From Argopecten irradians (taxonomy: Eukaryota > Mollusca > Bivalvia > Pectinida > Pectinidae), in assembly GCF_041381155.1 (NCBI RefSeq), contig NC_091141.1, positions 23,828,828 to 23,892,827 of the forward strand: 64,000 nt of DNA. The letters run 5' to 3'. Under the pieces are notes generated by a model. That model saw only the letters and a program-made list of their open reading frames with translations, was not told the origin of the DNA and did not search any database. Below are positions 36,233-48,164 of this stretch, in pieces; position 1 is the first letter of the stretch; each line of letters begins with the position of its first letter. The position numbers were made by a program, and so were the translations under genes.

Positions 36233-37924
36233 AGTTGGGGTGAAATCAATTTTTGTCTCATTGGTTCGTGCAAACATATTTGTCTTGTCATGAGCAAAAA
36301 CTATCACAAAAGTGTACAGTTATAGTAGTAGAACATAAAATATTCGTGTGTAATTTATTTAGTGTTTTAGGGCTTTAAGTTCGTGGGCACAAATATTCGC
36401 GACTGACAAATGTGACAGCGATAAACGACTTAATTGTTTTTCTTATAATTATGAAACGACGAATGTGTCCACGCGTTATATATTATAAAAGAGCTTTATG
36501 TTTAAGTTTGATGTATGTGTGATAAGCCCGCGCACTGTTACTATACAGACTACAAATATAAACAAAAGGGGAACGATAATACACATGCTACTTACTGCGA
36601 ATTCCTTATAAAGTAGAGATCCGATTGTAGTTATTATACCAGTAATCTCCTGTATTTGCTTTATACTATCGCTTTAACAACGTAAATTACGTATACACGG
36701 TCAAGCGTATTTCCATAGCCTTTATGCATATGTAGTGGAAAATGTAGTGTTTTCTCCTTTTGTGTTAGACAGATGATAATCGAGACCACATGTGAATGGA
36801 AACAATGCATGTAGATGCTTGTCGGCCAGGCTCGCGTCAAGAATGGTTAGTATAATTACAAAGTTATAATGACAATACACATCTGTATAGAGATATATTT
36901 CATCAGCTGTCAAACACGTGCGAAGGAAATAGAAATTGTTATTTTGAGAATGATATGTCTTTCCTGATCTTTGGCTAAATAAGCATTACTACTGATCTAT
37001 TGACCTCCTGAACTTTGACCTGTATCATTTGAACAGCATACTTTCGTGTGGGTATGGGTTCTTACTGCTGGTTTCGGATGCAGATACTTTTTTTTGGGAT
37101 TTCTCTGGTAACGAAAAATACATCCGGGACAAAATGGTACTCAAATTATTATTAAGATAAATGTATATAATTTTAAGTGATGTTATGTCATGTTTCATAA
37201 ACTTATATACAGGGTGTCTCATAAATCAGGTTACACTTTCAAAATGTTATTATTTTTGACATACATGAGCAACAAAAGAGATATTGTCTTATATAAAAAC
37301 ATGCAATCAAATGTTTTATAATATGCATAATATAAAATGATAATTTGATTCTGCTAAGATGATGTTTTCATTTTCTTCGATTCAAACAAATCACGGGTTT
37401 ACATTATCATTTCTTTCTGGTTTGCATGATAGTTATCATAATAAACAATTTATTAAGCAGCTCAACGTATGAGATACCAAACATTTTAATGTCATCCTTT
37501 GGTGCTACAGATACAGATACAGAAGCTGTTTCTTGAATATAGTGAACTTACAACATACATGTAGGCTCAGGAGAGCTTGTATGTCGACAAAGAATTGTAT
37601 AAAAACAAGTTAAACACATCACAAAGCAGACATGCATACAAATATGGAGCAAACAATATTGAAAACAAATATCATAAACTACTTACAATAAAAAAAACAC
37701 TGTTACGCCGTATGGAAATGACCCCGGAACTAGGTATCCCCTGAAGCGAGAGTGAGAAAATCAGGATTCGAACAGAGCTACGATTGTCGCTTTTATCTGC
37801 ATTTTGAGATGTTTTTGGATACTAACATTTGGTACACGTGATTCCGAATGTATCAGCCACACAATAATATATAAATGGTTTTCGAGAAGTGTCGCAAAAA
37901 AAACTTGCCAGATGTAAACATGCC

Positions 37925-38030
37925 ACCACACCAAGGGAGGTAAAGATGCATCCCAGAGGTGGAGGGCTTGTGGAAATATGTCGGGACATCATAACCACTC
38001 GGCCACCCGAACCGGGCCTTGAGACAAGTT
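37925..38030 (-). mobile_element. tRNA-derived SINE, copy S2
   Basis: Minus-strand head GGTGGCCGAGTGGTTA followed by GATGTCCCGACATATT, resembling a tRNA-Leu/Ser A box. The same order of motifs occurs in the copy at 50672-50824. The B-box region is decayed. Confidence 0.6.
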
Positions 38031-38034
38031 TTCT

Positions 38035-38790
38035 TAGAGATGCAAATGACAAAACTCAGTTTAGTTTACAAAATCGAGAATAATTTAGCACCAAACTATC
38101 TCCATTCACTTCTTCCTCCAAAAGTCACTGATACTAATAATTATGATTTAAGAACTAATAGCAATTATAGAATTCCTCTTCACAGATTTTCTCTAACTAA
38201 ATCTTCTTTTATTCATTCTTCTCTGCATGTATGTGAAATGACTTGGATGAAGCGATTAGATCTTCACTTTCATTAGCAACTTTAAAATAATATATCTGAT
38301 TCGTGTAATTCTGATGAATAAGATCCAACCTTTTACAATTTTTGGTGACATAAACACAAATATTGGACATGAAATGTTAAGACATCGATGCAAACAGTTA
38401 AACTTGTGTCGTACAAACCTCACCAACAGCCTAAATTGTATCTGTGGTAAGAGTGCCAATCATTTTTTCTTTCAATGTAATAAATATGTGAATGGCAGAA
38501 TGATTGTATGAAATAACTTATGGAACTTGAATGATGATATAAATTTGAAAGTTCACTAACAAGCTGCTATACGCTGATCATATAAACCAATGTATTTTCA
38601 GACACGTGCATCAATTTATAAAGTCCAGCATAAGATTGGGGTTTTATAAAAATGTAAATTCTGTATTTAATGTTATTAATATTGTCAATGTCTATTGTCT
38701 CCTGTTTCGTCACTGTATATTACGAGAAGGGTATTCAAATTTGTATTAACTTTTGCCTGATCTCTATGTCTTTTAAATTGACAATAAAAT
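38035..38790 (+). mobile_element. 3' fragment of an old non-LTR LINE
   Basis: Broken frames keep the C-terminal signature of the LINE that also occurs at 46551-47480: YKIENNLAPNYLHSLLPP, then LRHRCKQLNLC, then a zinc-finger-like CICG...HFFFQC. Several stops and shifts interrupt it. It lies inside the 37698-39456 foldback. Confidence 0.65.
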
Positions 38791-39456
38791 AAAAAATATG
38801 TTTAAACCAAAACGTTTCAACTTTCTCAACATTCCTATCTTTTACTATCCAGATAGCAACGTATATACATGCATATAGACGTATTGTCGGGAAATTTGTT
38901 CTAAATTTGTTGACGTTGTATGTCATTTGATTGAAAAAGATATGTATATTCATCAGACAAAAATCATCTATACAATTTTAACCTCATTTTATTATCTTTA
39001 TGATAATTACCGATATCGAGGTCAATATGAGCCTTACACCTCGTTTGCTTTGAGCCGTACTCCAGTCAAATGAAATATCAGCTATGAGCCGTACACCACG
39101 GTGATTTTACATTGCTCCCATAATCATACATAAATGGGACTGAGAAGTATTTTTCTTGTGAATCTACCCTTATATATCATAATGGAGTAATGCAGTACTA
39201 AGATATGTATTTATGGGTTATGGAAAGTTCAGCATCTGTTTTAACGACAGGCGATTTACGTGGGTACGCTTCTTGAAAACCATTTATATATCATTGTGTG
39301 GCTGATGTATTCAGAATCGCGTGTACCAAACGTCAGTATCCAAAACATCTCAAAATACAGTTAATAGCAACGATCTTAGCTCTATTCAAATCCTGATTTT
39401 CTCACTCTCGCTTCCGGGGGTACCTAGTTCCGGGGTCATTACCATACGGTGTGTTA

Positions 39457-40526
39457 GATTAAGCTAAATATCACTATTGAAACCTTCATCTAAAAAAAGC
39501 AAAGCTACGCTAATTGGCACACTCACGCGTTACTGAAAACATGGTATTACGGACAGTAAAAGCATAATTAATGATAATTAATTAATCCATATTTAGGCGG
39601 CTTCAATTCTAAAAGGTTTCAGGCAATACCTAGTTGTATTCACCTGTGAGATTTCTGCCTGTCTTTCTCTTCAAGAATTATAAGAAGAAGCTTTAAATCT
39701 TAATAAGTTATGTGAATAATCAGGACAGTCCTTATTAAGAATTTTGAAAGCTACATTAGCGATGGTTTGTATTCTATTGACATGCAAGAGTTTAGAATTT
39801 GTTTGTCTTAAAATCATAGCTATTGGAGAGTCATAATCTTCTGTATCGAAGACACCTTTCTTGTATGATTACTACAAAATTGCCAGGACAGTAATTGACG
39901 TTCGAGAGTACAAAACAGTTTGAAATCATTTTACGTCCCTAGTTCGTAAAAAACATTCCAATTCTCTTTAAGACAGACATTTGTCTTGATGCCTTTTTAC
40001 ACATAACTGTGACATGGTCGCCAACTTTTAGAAAGTTATTAATCCTAATAAAGTAGCATTCTTGTCATTATTGAGATAATTGGATTATTGATTTAATGTG
40101 TATATATTGTTTTCCCCACTATTTTTGCATACCTTCTATTGCTTACCTCTCAGCGAAAAAAATAAAGCGCCAATGCAATTAAGATATTCGTGTGCAAATA
40201 CAATGTGTTACAGATGACCTCTGTGTTTCCATCATTGTTAATTATTCTTATGAGGCATCTTAATTACATTGTCACATTTCCTCACTGAATTATACTACAT
40301 GTACCAAAGTCGCCAAGGTTCACACACTATCAAATCATAATCACTAGATGTCTCTGGTCATAAGGAAACATTCAGCTCGATTTAGGTAAATTATATTATC
40401 TTTCTAACAGAAGACAAAATGGAAATAGAAATAATGAAAATAGTAATTTCCCCTTTATACTTATGTAGCTGAAAATTGTATTCAGGAAGTATTTGTTAAT
40501 AAAAAACTCCTCTTCTCATTTAGGTT
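39457..40526. other. No gene seen
   Basis: AT-rich, with no exon or repeat that I could support. Confidence 0.4.
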
Positions 40527-40696
40527 CTATGAGGCTGGAGTGCTTCAAGGCACAACTCTGTGACCTTTATTATTTCGTATTTATACAAATGATGTTACAG
40601 ACACTTTAGATGCAGTTACACGACTCTTTGCTGAAGATACATCTCTCCTTTAGTCTTCATATATTGATGTCAAGAAATTGAACAATTTGTAAACAG
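40527..40696 (+). pseudogene. Old LINE, reverse transcriptase fragment left of the CR1 insertion
   Basis: Broken frames read GVLQGTTL, PLLFRIYTNDV and LFAEDTSLL, matching motifs of reverse transcriptase around the FADD box (first Asp changed to Glu here). The same LINE resumes at 46551 with KFNPGKTE-like sequence, so the CR1-like element inserted into it. The 5' end is truncated. Confidence 0.65.
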
Positions 40697-40701
40697 AAAA
40701 C

Positions 40702-41150
40702 ATGGTATCGGTCAAAATGGCGCTGAGGGCGGCGGACGTATATTTTGTAGCTCTGCTACTTTTCACGATCTTGACTAGATTCCGACCGCCGCAGAGGTAC
40801 GTGATTGAGCCACTTGCTTCACCAAACATATCCGACTATATTTTAAGTGAAAACTGGAACTTTTGTCGTTTTGGTGGAGATAATTTGATACTCTCACGAT
40901 TCTCGTGTCCAGTGAGCACTACTCACGATCAACAGACGTTGAGACACACCAACTCGAACACCTCTTCCAGCTTGAATAATGGTCTTAACTCAACGATGAT
41001 TTTAGTTTTACTTTTATCTGGTGATGTTTCGTTAAACCCAGGACCAATACGATTCCCCTGTGGATACTGCGGTAAACAAACCAGGTCCAACCAACAGGCT
41101 GTACAATGTGACGGATGTGATACTTATTTTTATGTAGGTTTTTTTTTTGT
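40702..41150 (+). CDS. CR1-like LINE, N-terminal part with 2A peptide and split PHD finger
   Basis: The ATG at 40702 or, in better Kozak context, at 40717 begins a protein with a hydrophobic N-terminus. At 40996-41046 it reads MILVLLLSGDVSLNPGP. The NPG|P ending and preceding GDVSL fit a 2A ribosome-skipping peptide, known from APE-type LINEs of sea urchins, molluscs and others. Skipping would release about the first 114 residues. The next part begins a PHD-like finger (CGYC, then CDGCDT) that breaks off at about 41130. The finger resumes at 42841 with WFHRKC and a later CTMC. Whether this copy is still translated is unknown. Confidence 0.75.
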
Positions 41151-42840
41151 GGTTTGTTGTTCGGTTGTACATATATATGTAATTGGTCTATATAGCTGTA
41201 GTTGGTTCTGAAATAATAGTCAAGCCATCAATAAGGTTCAGAGGTTTATTGGTCATGATGTTTCATAATTCAAAACATACAATCAAAATTAATAAATCAT
41301 AATTTACATTGTAGTAGTTCAATACAAATTATTTTCTAAGTAATATAAACTGATTACAATATTGAATAAACAATTCTTTTGTTCTGGGGAAATACTCATA
41401 AAATGGGGGGAAATAATTATTTTATGGTAGAGTACATAATATACGCTTTGCGTGAAAGGAGCCGACGGGAAAATTAACAATATTAAAATCTTAATTATAA
41501 GTAATTCAATAAATTGACCAACTACAGATTTTAGCAAAACAAGATAATTTCTTAATATGAAATAATCAAAGCAATAGCAATGAGCATGTAATGACATTAC
41601 TTCCGAAGATGACAACATCACCGATGCTCTTAATTATAATAACATACAGAAAGATTTATGAGTAAATATGCTAATTCTAAAGACAATAACCTAGTTATGG
41701 CTAACAATTCCATGACTACAACATGTAATAATTTCATATTTACAACAAGTATTAAAAGCAAACAGGTCACGGCTGTTGTTTCAAAATAATCATTTCTGTT
41801 CAAAAAGATTTATTATTTAAATCCTAATGATCTATATTCCTACAATAATTAACATATGCCGATATTATTATAATTAAAATGATCATATTTACAAAGATAC
41901 ACCATTATAATTAACCTGTAAAGTTAACGTTACACAGTGCAATGTAAAGAGACGTAACTCAATAGGTTTAAATACAATATGGCGGTCTCCGCTTTGCGGG
42001 ACCTTATCAAAGATGGTTAATTACAATTATATTATCGACTTCCATAATTAAGATAGATTTCTAACATATAAGTAACTTTGGACGATAATAAAATTAATTA
42101 ACATCAATTCCAATTATTTACTTTTGAGTTTGAAATACATTTTACAATCATAATACCTGATTAATCGCATTGTGTTATTAAGTACAAAAATAATAATTAA
42201 ATCAATGAATAATTGACAATTTGAAGATATACAGTTAATAAGTAATCATAATAGTAAAAATAGGTTACAAACAAATGTATACAATAACATAGAATTTCTT
42301 ACCTGAAATAATAGTCAAGCCATCAATAAGGTTCAGAGGTTTATTGGTAATGGCCAGTTAACCCTCTCGACTTATATAGGCACTAGATGGCTTCAGGTGT
42401 TAAGCATAGGTAAACCGGCTTTTTCAGCTAAACTTTTGACAGCCGACACAAATACAATGGTGACCGCCGTACGGTGCCAAAGGGTAAAAAAACATATTCT
42501 ATGACAATAAGATAGCTTCCGCTATCACTTAAGTAATCTACACATTACGTGTGATTTCCTTTGATTAACAATTTCAAGATGACCGAAACATCCGGAAGTT
42601 AATCTCCCTTTTGAATTCATACGTGTCGGTCAGAACGATTTATTGACTTCAAATATATTGATGGCTAATTGATAAGCCGACACATTTTTCTCATATCAAT
42701 ATCTAAATGAAATATGTTACAATCACAGGTAAATATATATATACACAATATACCTTAGCTATAAAATTATACTTTTGAAAGTTCAATGTATTTACAAATA
42801 ATCTTTAGTTTCATAAGGGTAAAATATTCCTTATGATATA
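41131..42840. mobile_element. 1.7-kb insert in the CR1 PHD finger, with 46-bp direct repeats
   Basis: The sequence interrupts the finger between CDGCDT and WFHRKC. It is non-coding and AT-rich. A 46-bp sequence starting CTGAAATAATAGTCAAGCC occurs at 41208-41253 and, exactly repeated, at 42303-42348, 1095 bases apart. The repeats are not at the insert ends, so they may mark a partial tandem duplication or a second event within the insert. The family is not recognised. Confidence 0.65.
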
Positions 42841-42864
42841 TGGTTCCATAGAAAATGTATTGAC

Positions 42865-43956
42865 ATGTCCATCTCAGAATACAATACCCTATCTGAGCTT
42901 CTAAATCGAGACTGGTATTGTACGATGTGTACTTTGCCAAATTTTACTGACTCATTTTTTAATATATCAGATGATCCGGATCTTGAGGAGAGTCAGAGTG
43001 GTCTCCCCTCACTTGATTTATCTTCCGGTTCTATTGTAAACAACCCTGACGGTACCGGTGATGTTACTGACGGAGATCCTTTCCAGGAACTTTCCGATAC
43101 CCGAGGTATATACCCTAAAAATGTGATAATGTCTTACCTGAACATAAACAGCTTAAGATACAAGTTCAGTGAACTGTCAGACATTCTTCGTCAAACTTTG
43201 GTTGTTATTTTAATAGTTGGCGAAACAAAGTTGAACGACATTTTCAACCAGTCCCTGTTTGATGTTAGCGGCTATCGCTCATACAGGAAGGATAGAACGG
43301 GGAAAGGTGGAGGCCTTCTGTTCTATATAAACTCTAATATTCCATCTAGGAGAAGAGAAGACTTGGAACTTAGCCTCGTCGAGAGCATTGTGGTGGAAGT
43401 GACAGTAAATGATCGTAAATGGGCAGTAGTGGGGATATACAGCCCACCAAGTAATAACAAGAATGCTGTTTACGATGATCTCTGCTCCAACCTCGACAAA
43501 ATTAGTATTCATTACGATCACATCATGGTTGTAGGAGACTTAAATGTTGACATGAAAGATGAGACTGAAAATATCCTAACAAAATGTGATGTTTTTGATT
43601 TTAAGAATTTAATAAGAACACCTACTTGTTTCATGAAGAACTGTACCCCATCCCTAGTGGATGTGATTTTATGTAATAGTAATACTCTTTTATTCAATAC
43701 ATTTTGTTTTAACTGTGGACTTAGTGACTGGCACAATATGATATGTACAGTTTTTAAAGGTAAACTCACCCAAGTGCCCAAAGAAAAGAAAAGGTTTAGA
43801 TCTTTTAAAAACTTTGACTCTAAACATTTTAGTGGTGACATAAACAAAATCCCTTTTCATTGTACATATGTTTTTGATGATATAGATGATATATACTGGG
43901 CACACGAGAAACTGCTATTGGAAGTCATTGATGAGCATGCCTCTTATCAGGAATGA
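42865..43956 (+). CDS. CR1-like LINE endonuclease (with end of PHD finger)
   Basis: A 363-codon frame. The PHD end (CTMC) is followed by an APE-type endonuclease: LNINSLRYKF, GETKLND, GGGLLFYI, GIYSPPS, GDLNVD, SLVDVILCN and LSDWHN, which replaces the usual SDH. The domain nicks target DNA to prime reverse transcription. All main catalytic motifs are visible, but the one-residue change at SDH may impair it. Confidence 0.82.
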   Translation: MSISEYNTLSELLNRDWYCTMCTLPNFTDSFFNISDDPDLEESQSGLPSLDLSSGSIVNNPDGTGDVTDGDPFQELSDTRGIYPKNVIMSYLNINSLRYKFSELSDILRQTLVVILIVGETKLNDIFNQSLFDVSGYRSYRKDRTGKGGGLLFYINSNIPSRRREDLELSLVESIVVEVTVNDRKWAVVGIYSPPSNNKNAVYDDLCSNLDKISIHYDHIMVVGDLNVDMKDETENILTKCDVFDFKNLIRTPTCFMKNCTPSLVDVILCNSNTLLFNTFCFNCGLSDWHNMICTVFKGKLTQVPKEKKRFRSFKNFDSKHFSGDINKIPFHCTYVFDDIDDIYWAHEKLLLEVIDEHASYQE

Positions 43957-44022
43957 AGTGTAAGAAAGTATAAATGCCCATTTTTCAACTCAAGTCTTCG
44001 TAAAGCAGTTTATAGAAAGAGA

Positions 44023-45961
44023 ATGCTTTTCAACAAATACAAAAAATATAAAACTGCTTATAATTGGGATCTATACAGAAAACAGAGAAATCATGTTACC
44101 AAAATAAAAAAACAATCTGTAAGAAACTATTTCTTTGAAAGGTGTGCTGGTGGCCCAAAATCGAAGGATTTTTGGCCCACCATCAAACCATTTCTATCAA
44201 ACAAAGGTAAATCTGGTCACAATAATATTATTTTGAAAGAAAATGATGATATTGTCAGTGATCAGACTGATGTCAGTAATATTTTCAATGAGTTTTATGT
44301 AAATGTGGCCTCTGACATTGGCAATGATGAAAACGGAAATGATGAATTTGTCCTTGCCAATATCAGAGAACACACCAAATCTGATGTAAACAACCAATTT
44401 CATTTCAAGCCTGCTACACCTGTCTCTATTGAGAAATGCATCAAAAGTATTAGCCTGAAGAAAGCAACAGGTATAGACGGGGTATCACCTAGGCTGCTTA
44501 GAGCCTGCTGTGAACAGGTGAAGTTCCCCCTATGTAACCTATTTAACCATTGCATACGGGAAAACTCCTTTCCTGACCGGCTGAAAGAGGCTCAGGTGGT
44601 ACCCGTGTTCAAAAAGAAGGATCCTTTAAACAAGGAAAACTATAGACCAGTCAGTATACTGCCCTGTATTTCTAAATTATTTGAGATGGTCTTAGGAATC
44701 AGCTGTCTGACTATTTTAACAATATTTTTAACTCTTTTTTAGCAGCTTTCCGACCAGGATTTGGATGCCAGTCGACTTTAATGAGAATTGTTGAGGACTG
44801 GCGTAAGGCCTTGGACAACCATGAGTATGTCGCCGCCATTCCTATGGACTTGTCCAAGGCATTTGGTTGTCTTCCTCATGACCTGCTGATTAGGAAGTTG
44901 GAAGCCTATGGACTGGGTGATGGTGCTCTGAAGCTGCTGTCCAGCTACCTGACCAGCAGGAGCCAGTAGGTCCGACTTGGGTCCAAATGCGGTGACTGGT
45001 TGGAAGTGCTCAAAGGGGTACCACAAGGCTCTATTCTGGGACCACTCCTGTTTAATATATTTGTCAATGACATGTTTTTATATATTAAGTCATCAAAGCT
45101 CTACAACTATGCTGATGACAATACTATAAGTGGCTCAAATAGAGATTTTGATGAACTAAAAACTTCCTTGGAAAGTGACTGTATAGCTTTGATTCAATGG
45201 TTTAAACATAATCAAATGAAAGCCAATCCTGAAAAATTTCAATCAATCTGCATTGGTAAAAAATCTATTGAAAACATTCATTCTTTTGATACAGGTGATG
45301 CCTATGTAAAACCTGATAATGTTGTTAAACTTTTGGGAGTTCCTTTTGATTCTATGCTAAACTTTGACACTCATATTTCTGAAATTTGTAGAAAGGCATC
45401 ACAACAGCTTTCTGTACTAAAACGCATTGGCTCTTATCTGACTATGAAAGGAAGAAGTGAAGTGTTATTTACCATTCTTTTATTATCTCAAATTCTAATT
45501 AGTGTCCTCTTGTATGGCACTTGAGCAGCATGAAAAGTATAAGGAAAATGGAAAAGATTCAGGAACGTGCCTTGAGATTTATATACCAGGACTACACGTC
45601 AACATTTAAACAGATTTTAGACATATCTGGAAATGATTTTTTACATGTAAATAGACTTCGAGATATGACCTGCGAGGTTTTTAAGATAGTTAACAAGATC
45701 TCTCCTGAATATGTCCAGGACTTGATATCAATCAAACTATCATCTTTTTATAATTTCAGACAAGACAGAAAAGCAGACATCAAAAGAGCTAACACGGTTA
45801 AGTATGGTCATAAATCATTTTCTTTTGAGGCGGCTCGGGTGTGGAACAGTCTTCCAAATGAATTCCGAAGAGTAGAAAACTTTTCGGAGTTTAAAAGACT
45901 GATCCACACCTGGGACGACCAAATTTGTCAGTGTGCCATTTGTCTGTCTTTTGCAGAATAA
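44023..45961 (+). pseudogene. CR1-like LINE reverse transcriptase, frame-broken
   Basis: Motifs in order: KKATGIDGVSPRLL, NYRPVSILPCISKLFE, AFRPGFGCQST, MDLSKAFGCLPHDLL, KGVPQGSILGPLLFN, YADDN (45108-45122), LGVPFDS and, further on, RVWNSLPNEFR. The usual AFD box reads AFG. At least three frame changes or stops separate the blocks. It lies downstream of the endonuclease in the same element. Confidence 0.85.
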
Positions 45962-46550
45962 CCGCTCGTGTTATGCTTTGCTGTCTTGTCATTCTCCTGT
46001 GTATAGTTACATATTTCTTTTATCCTGTGTTCTGTATTATTCTGTATTATGCAGCTTGTGTATACACAATATGTATCTGCAAAAGCTTTGTCGTGTTTAC
46101 GCTTTTTCGTTTATTTATCACTAGTCTATGTTTATGACACTGTGTCTTTATATAATATGGTCTTAATTTTGCTTTTTACGATCTCAAATTAAAATGCTTC
46201 CTTTTAACTCACACTATATTAGTGTATAATCTGTAAATTTTTACTTTTTGCTATGTTAGCATATATGTACATTACACTTATCTGATAGTGTTTTAATTCC
46301 CACCTTTAGTAACACAGTGTTTGTACAAATTCGAGTGTTCATGTTTAACTAACGTCTTTGTTTTACCCTTTAATTTCTGTGATATATATACAAACCTATT
46401 CTTGTGATTTTCCATATTTTAATATAATCTTTGTGTTGTCAACAATGCATATATACTTTTGTTTGTCGCAATAATAACACACAAGAGCTAATGTTATTTG
46501 TAAGAAATATGCGAGTTTAAATAAAATTTATTGTATTGTATTGTATTGTA

Positions 46551-47480
46551 AAAGAAGAATCTTGGAACGTTTGGGCTAAAACTTGGTTATAAATGTAGTG
46601 TGAATTTTAATCCGGGCAAAACTGAAAATATTTTTATTGTTCATTCGGCAGAAATTGACGAGGACCTTGAAATTATGTTTTATGGTAAAATTCTTTGATT
46701 TTACGGACAATTATATATAGGCACCTTGGGGTAATCAGTAGTTCAAATGCTAAAGTTAAGGATCACGTGGACTCCATATGTTATTCTGCTATAAAAATTA
46801 AGAGTTTAAAAAAATCAAAATCATTTTAAAAAGAGATGCTCTACCTTGCATTTACATATCCTTTATCATACCCATTTGTAATATGCATGTGAGCTTTGGG
46901 ACGGTGTTGGGTAACTGTTTCAGCTTTATATTTGGAAACGGAAATTGATACATTTTGTTCACTAACCAAGAGACGCAAAGTAAGAAAATCTAATTCAGTA
47001 TATAAATTCGAGAATAATTCTGTCCAAACTATCTCCATCCACTTCTTCCTCCAAAAGACGGCGATACTAATAAATATGCTTTAAGATATATTAGCAATTA
47101 TGGAATTCATCTTTACATCTTCTTTTATATACCTTCTTCTATTTTTAAGTATTATCCTAATTGGCAACCTTTTTTAAAGCTATATCATATAATTCGGATG
47201 AAACATGTCCAGATCATAACAATTTAAGTGACAGAAATAAAAATACTGAACTTACAAAGTTGAGATATCGATGTAGCAAGTTCGACGTATTTCGTGTAAC
47301 AGTCCAAATTGTATCAGTAGTAATGAGAGTTATGAGGGCCTATCACGTGTTTCTTCCAAAGTAATAAGTATGTGAATGGCAGAATGATCTTACTTGGTAC
47401 CTAAGGAAACTTGAATGTTAAAACATATTTGAAAGTTTAACCATTTTGTATTTTGTTTTGGCAATAAAATATGTTTAGAA
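46551..47480 (+). mobile_element. Old LINE, 3' part right of the CR1 insertion
   Basis: Decayed frames keep VNFNPGKTE, a GVISSSNAKVKDHVDSIC block and YKFENNS-like text, matching the thumb/C-terminal half of the LINE whose reverse transcriptase starts at 40527. Related fragments lie at 38035-38790 and 63104-63700. Confidence 0.65.
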
Positions 47481-47808
47481 TCAAATATTAGATAATAGGG
47501 ACAGATGAATGGGCCTAAGCTACTGCGTTTTTGTGTATGATGATTTTTATACGAAACAAAAAATTACGTCCTAATATGAGAAATTCAATGGAATGAAATC
47601 CTTCTTTTACATATGATACTCCATTTATTCACGTACACATTTCGATGTCATTCAAAACGTCAAACAAAAACAAGAATACTTGGTATCAGGTAATCAATTA
47701 TGTTTTATTGTATGTAAGCATGTGTATTCATACATTTATTTCCGAAAGATTTGTCAAGTTTTGAAATTTTTGATCATTTCCACGCAGGTAGCGGACTCAG
47801 CTTGCAGA
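46845..47808 (+). repeat. Duplicated segment, partner of 63104-64000
   Basis: Sequence from TGAGCTTTGGGACG onward matches 63104-64000 in the same orientation, with moderate divergence. The match continues past the LINE end through GTATCAGG, ATCAATTATGTTTTATTG and TGTAAGCATG to CAGCTTGC. It may be a segmental duplication or a longer repeat that carries the old LINE. Confidence 0.65.
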
Positions 47809-48164
47809 TTCTCATGCGGAAAACGGAAAGGTCTTGCTCGCATTCACTGTTAATAAACAAGGATTATCTACGACTATAAAGAATTTTACATGGCACAAAT
47901 ACAAAGGGGATATTCATCTCAACTCTTTCAAACTTAACACAGTTGTTTTTGAAAATATGTTAAAAATTGCATCGACATTTAAAGTGAATATTAAATGATT
48001 AACAAGAAATTCTATTAATATGAAAAATAGAATAAACGTAAATTGTACTATAATTAATTTAATCTAATGGGTTAGTGGAACACAACATAATTTCGATGGC
48101 GTAATCGTATTTATGATCACATTCATGCTAATGTTTTTAAGATTAAAACAATTATCCAGATTCA

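Larger units (their letters stand above)
32340..37697. other. Gene-poor stretch with small tandem repeats
   Basis: Upstream of GGT. AT-rich, with no exon that I can support. It holds the tandem repeats at 33159, 35222 and 36135. The open frame near 36722-36913 (-) has no recognisable content. Confidence 0.5.
37698..39456. mobile_element. Foldback element with about 190-bp terminal inverted repeats
   Basis: Arms at about 37698-37893 and 39268-39456 are inverted copies (CCGTATGGAAATGACCCCGG and complement; GGTTTTC...). The 1.4-kb interior holds a SINE and a LINE fragment rather than a transposase. It either captured them or they inserted into it. No target-site duplication was resolved. Confidence 0.7.
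40697..46549 (+). mobile_element. CR1-like LINE with 2A peptide, near full length, inactive
   Basis: In order: an N-terminal part with a 2A-like sequence, a PHD-type finger, APE endonuclease (42865-43956), reverse transcriptase with YADD at 45108-45119, and a 3' untranslated region. It ends in an (ATTGT)n tail at 46530-46550, typical of CR1-type elements. The PHD finger is split by a 1.7-kb insert. Reverse transcriptase is spread over several frames, with an in-frame TAG at 44967-44969 and shifts near 44690 and 45520, so the copy is dead. It sits inside an older LINE. Confidence 0.85.
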
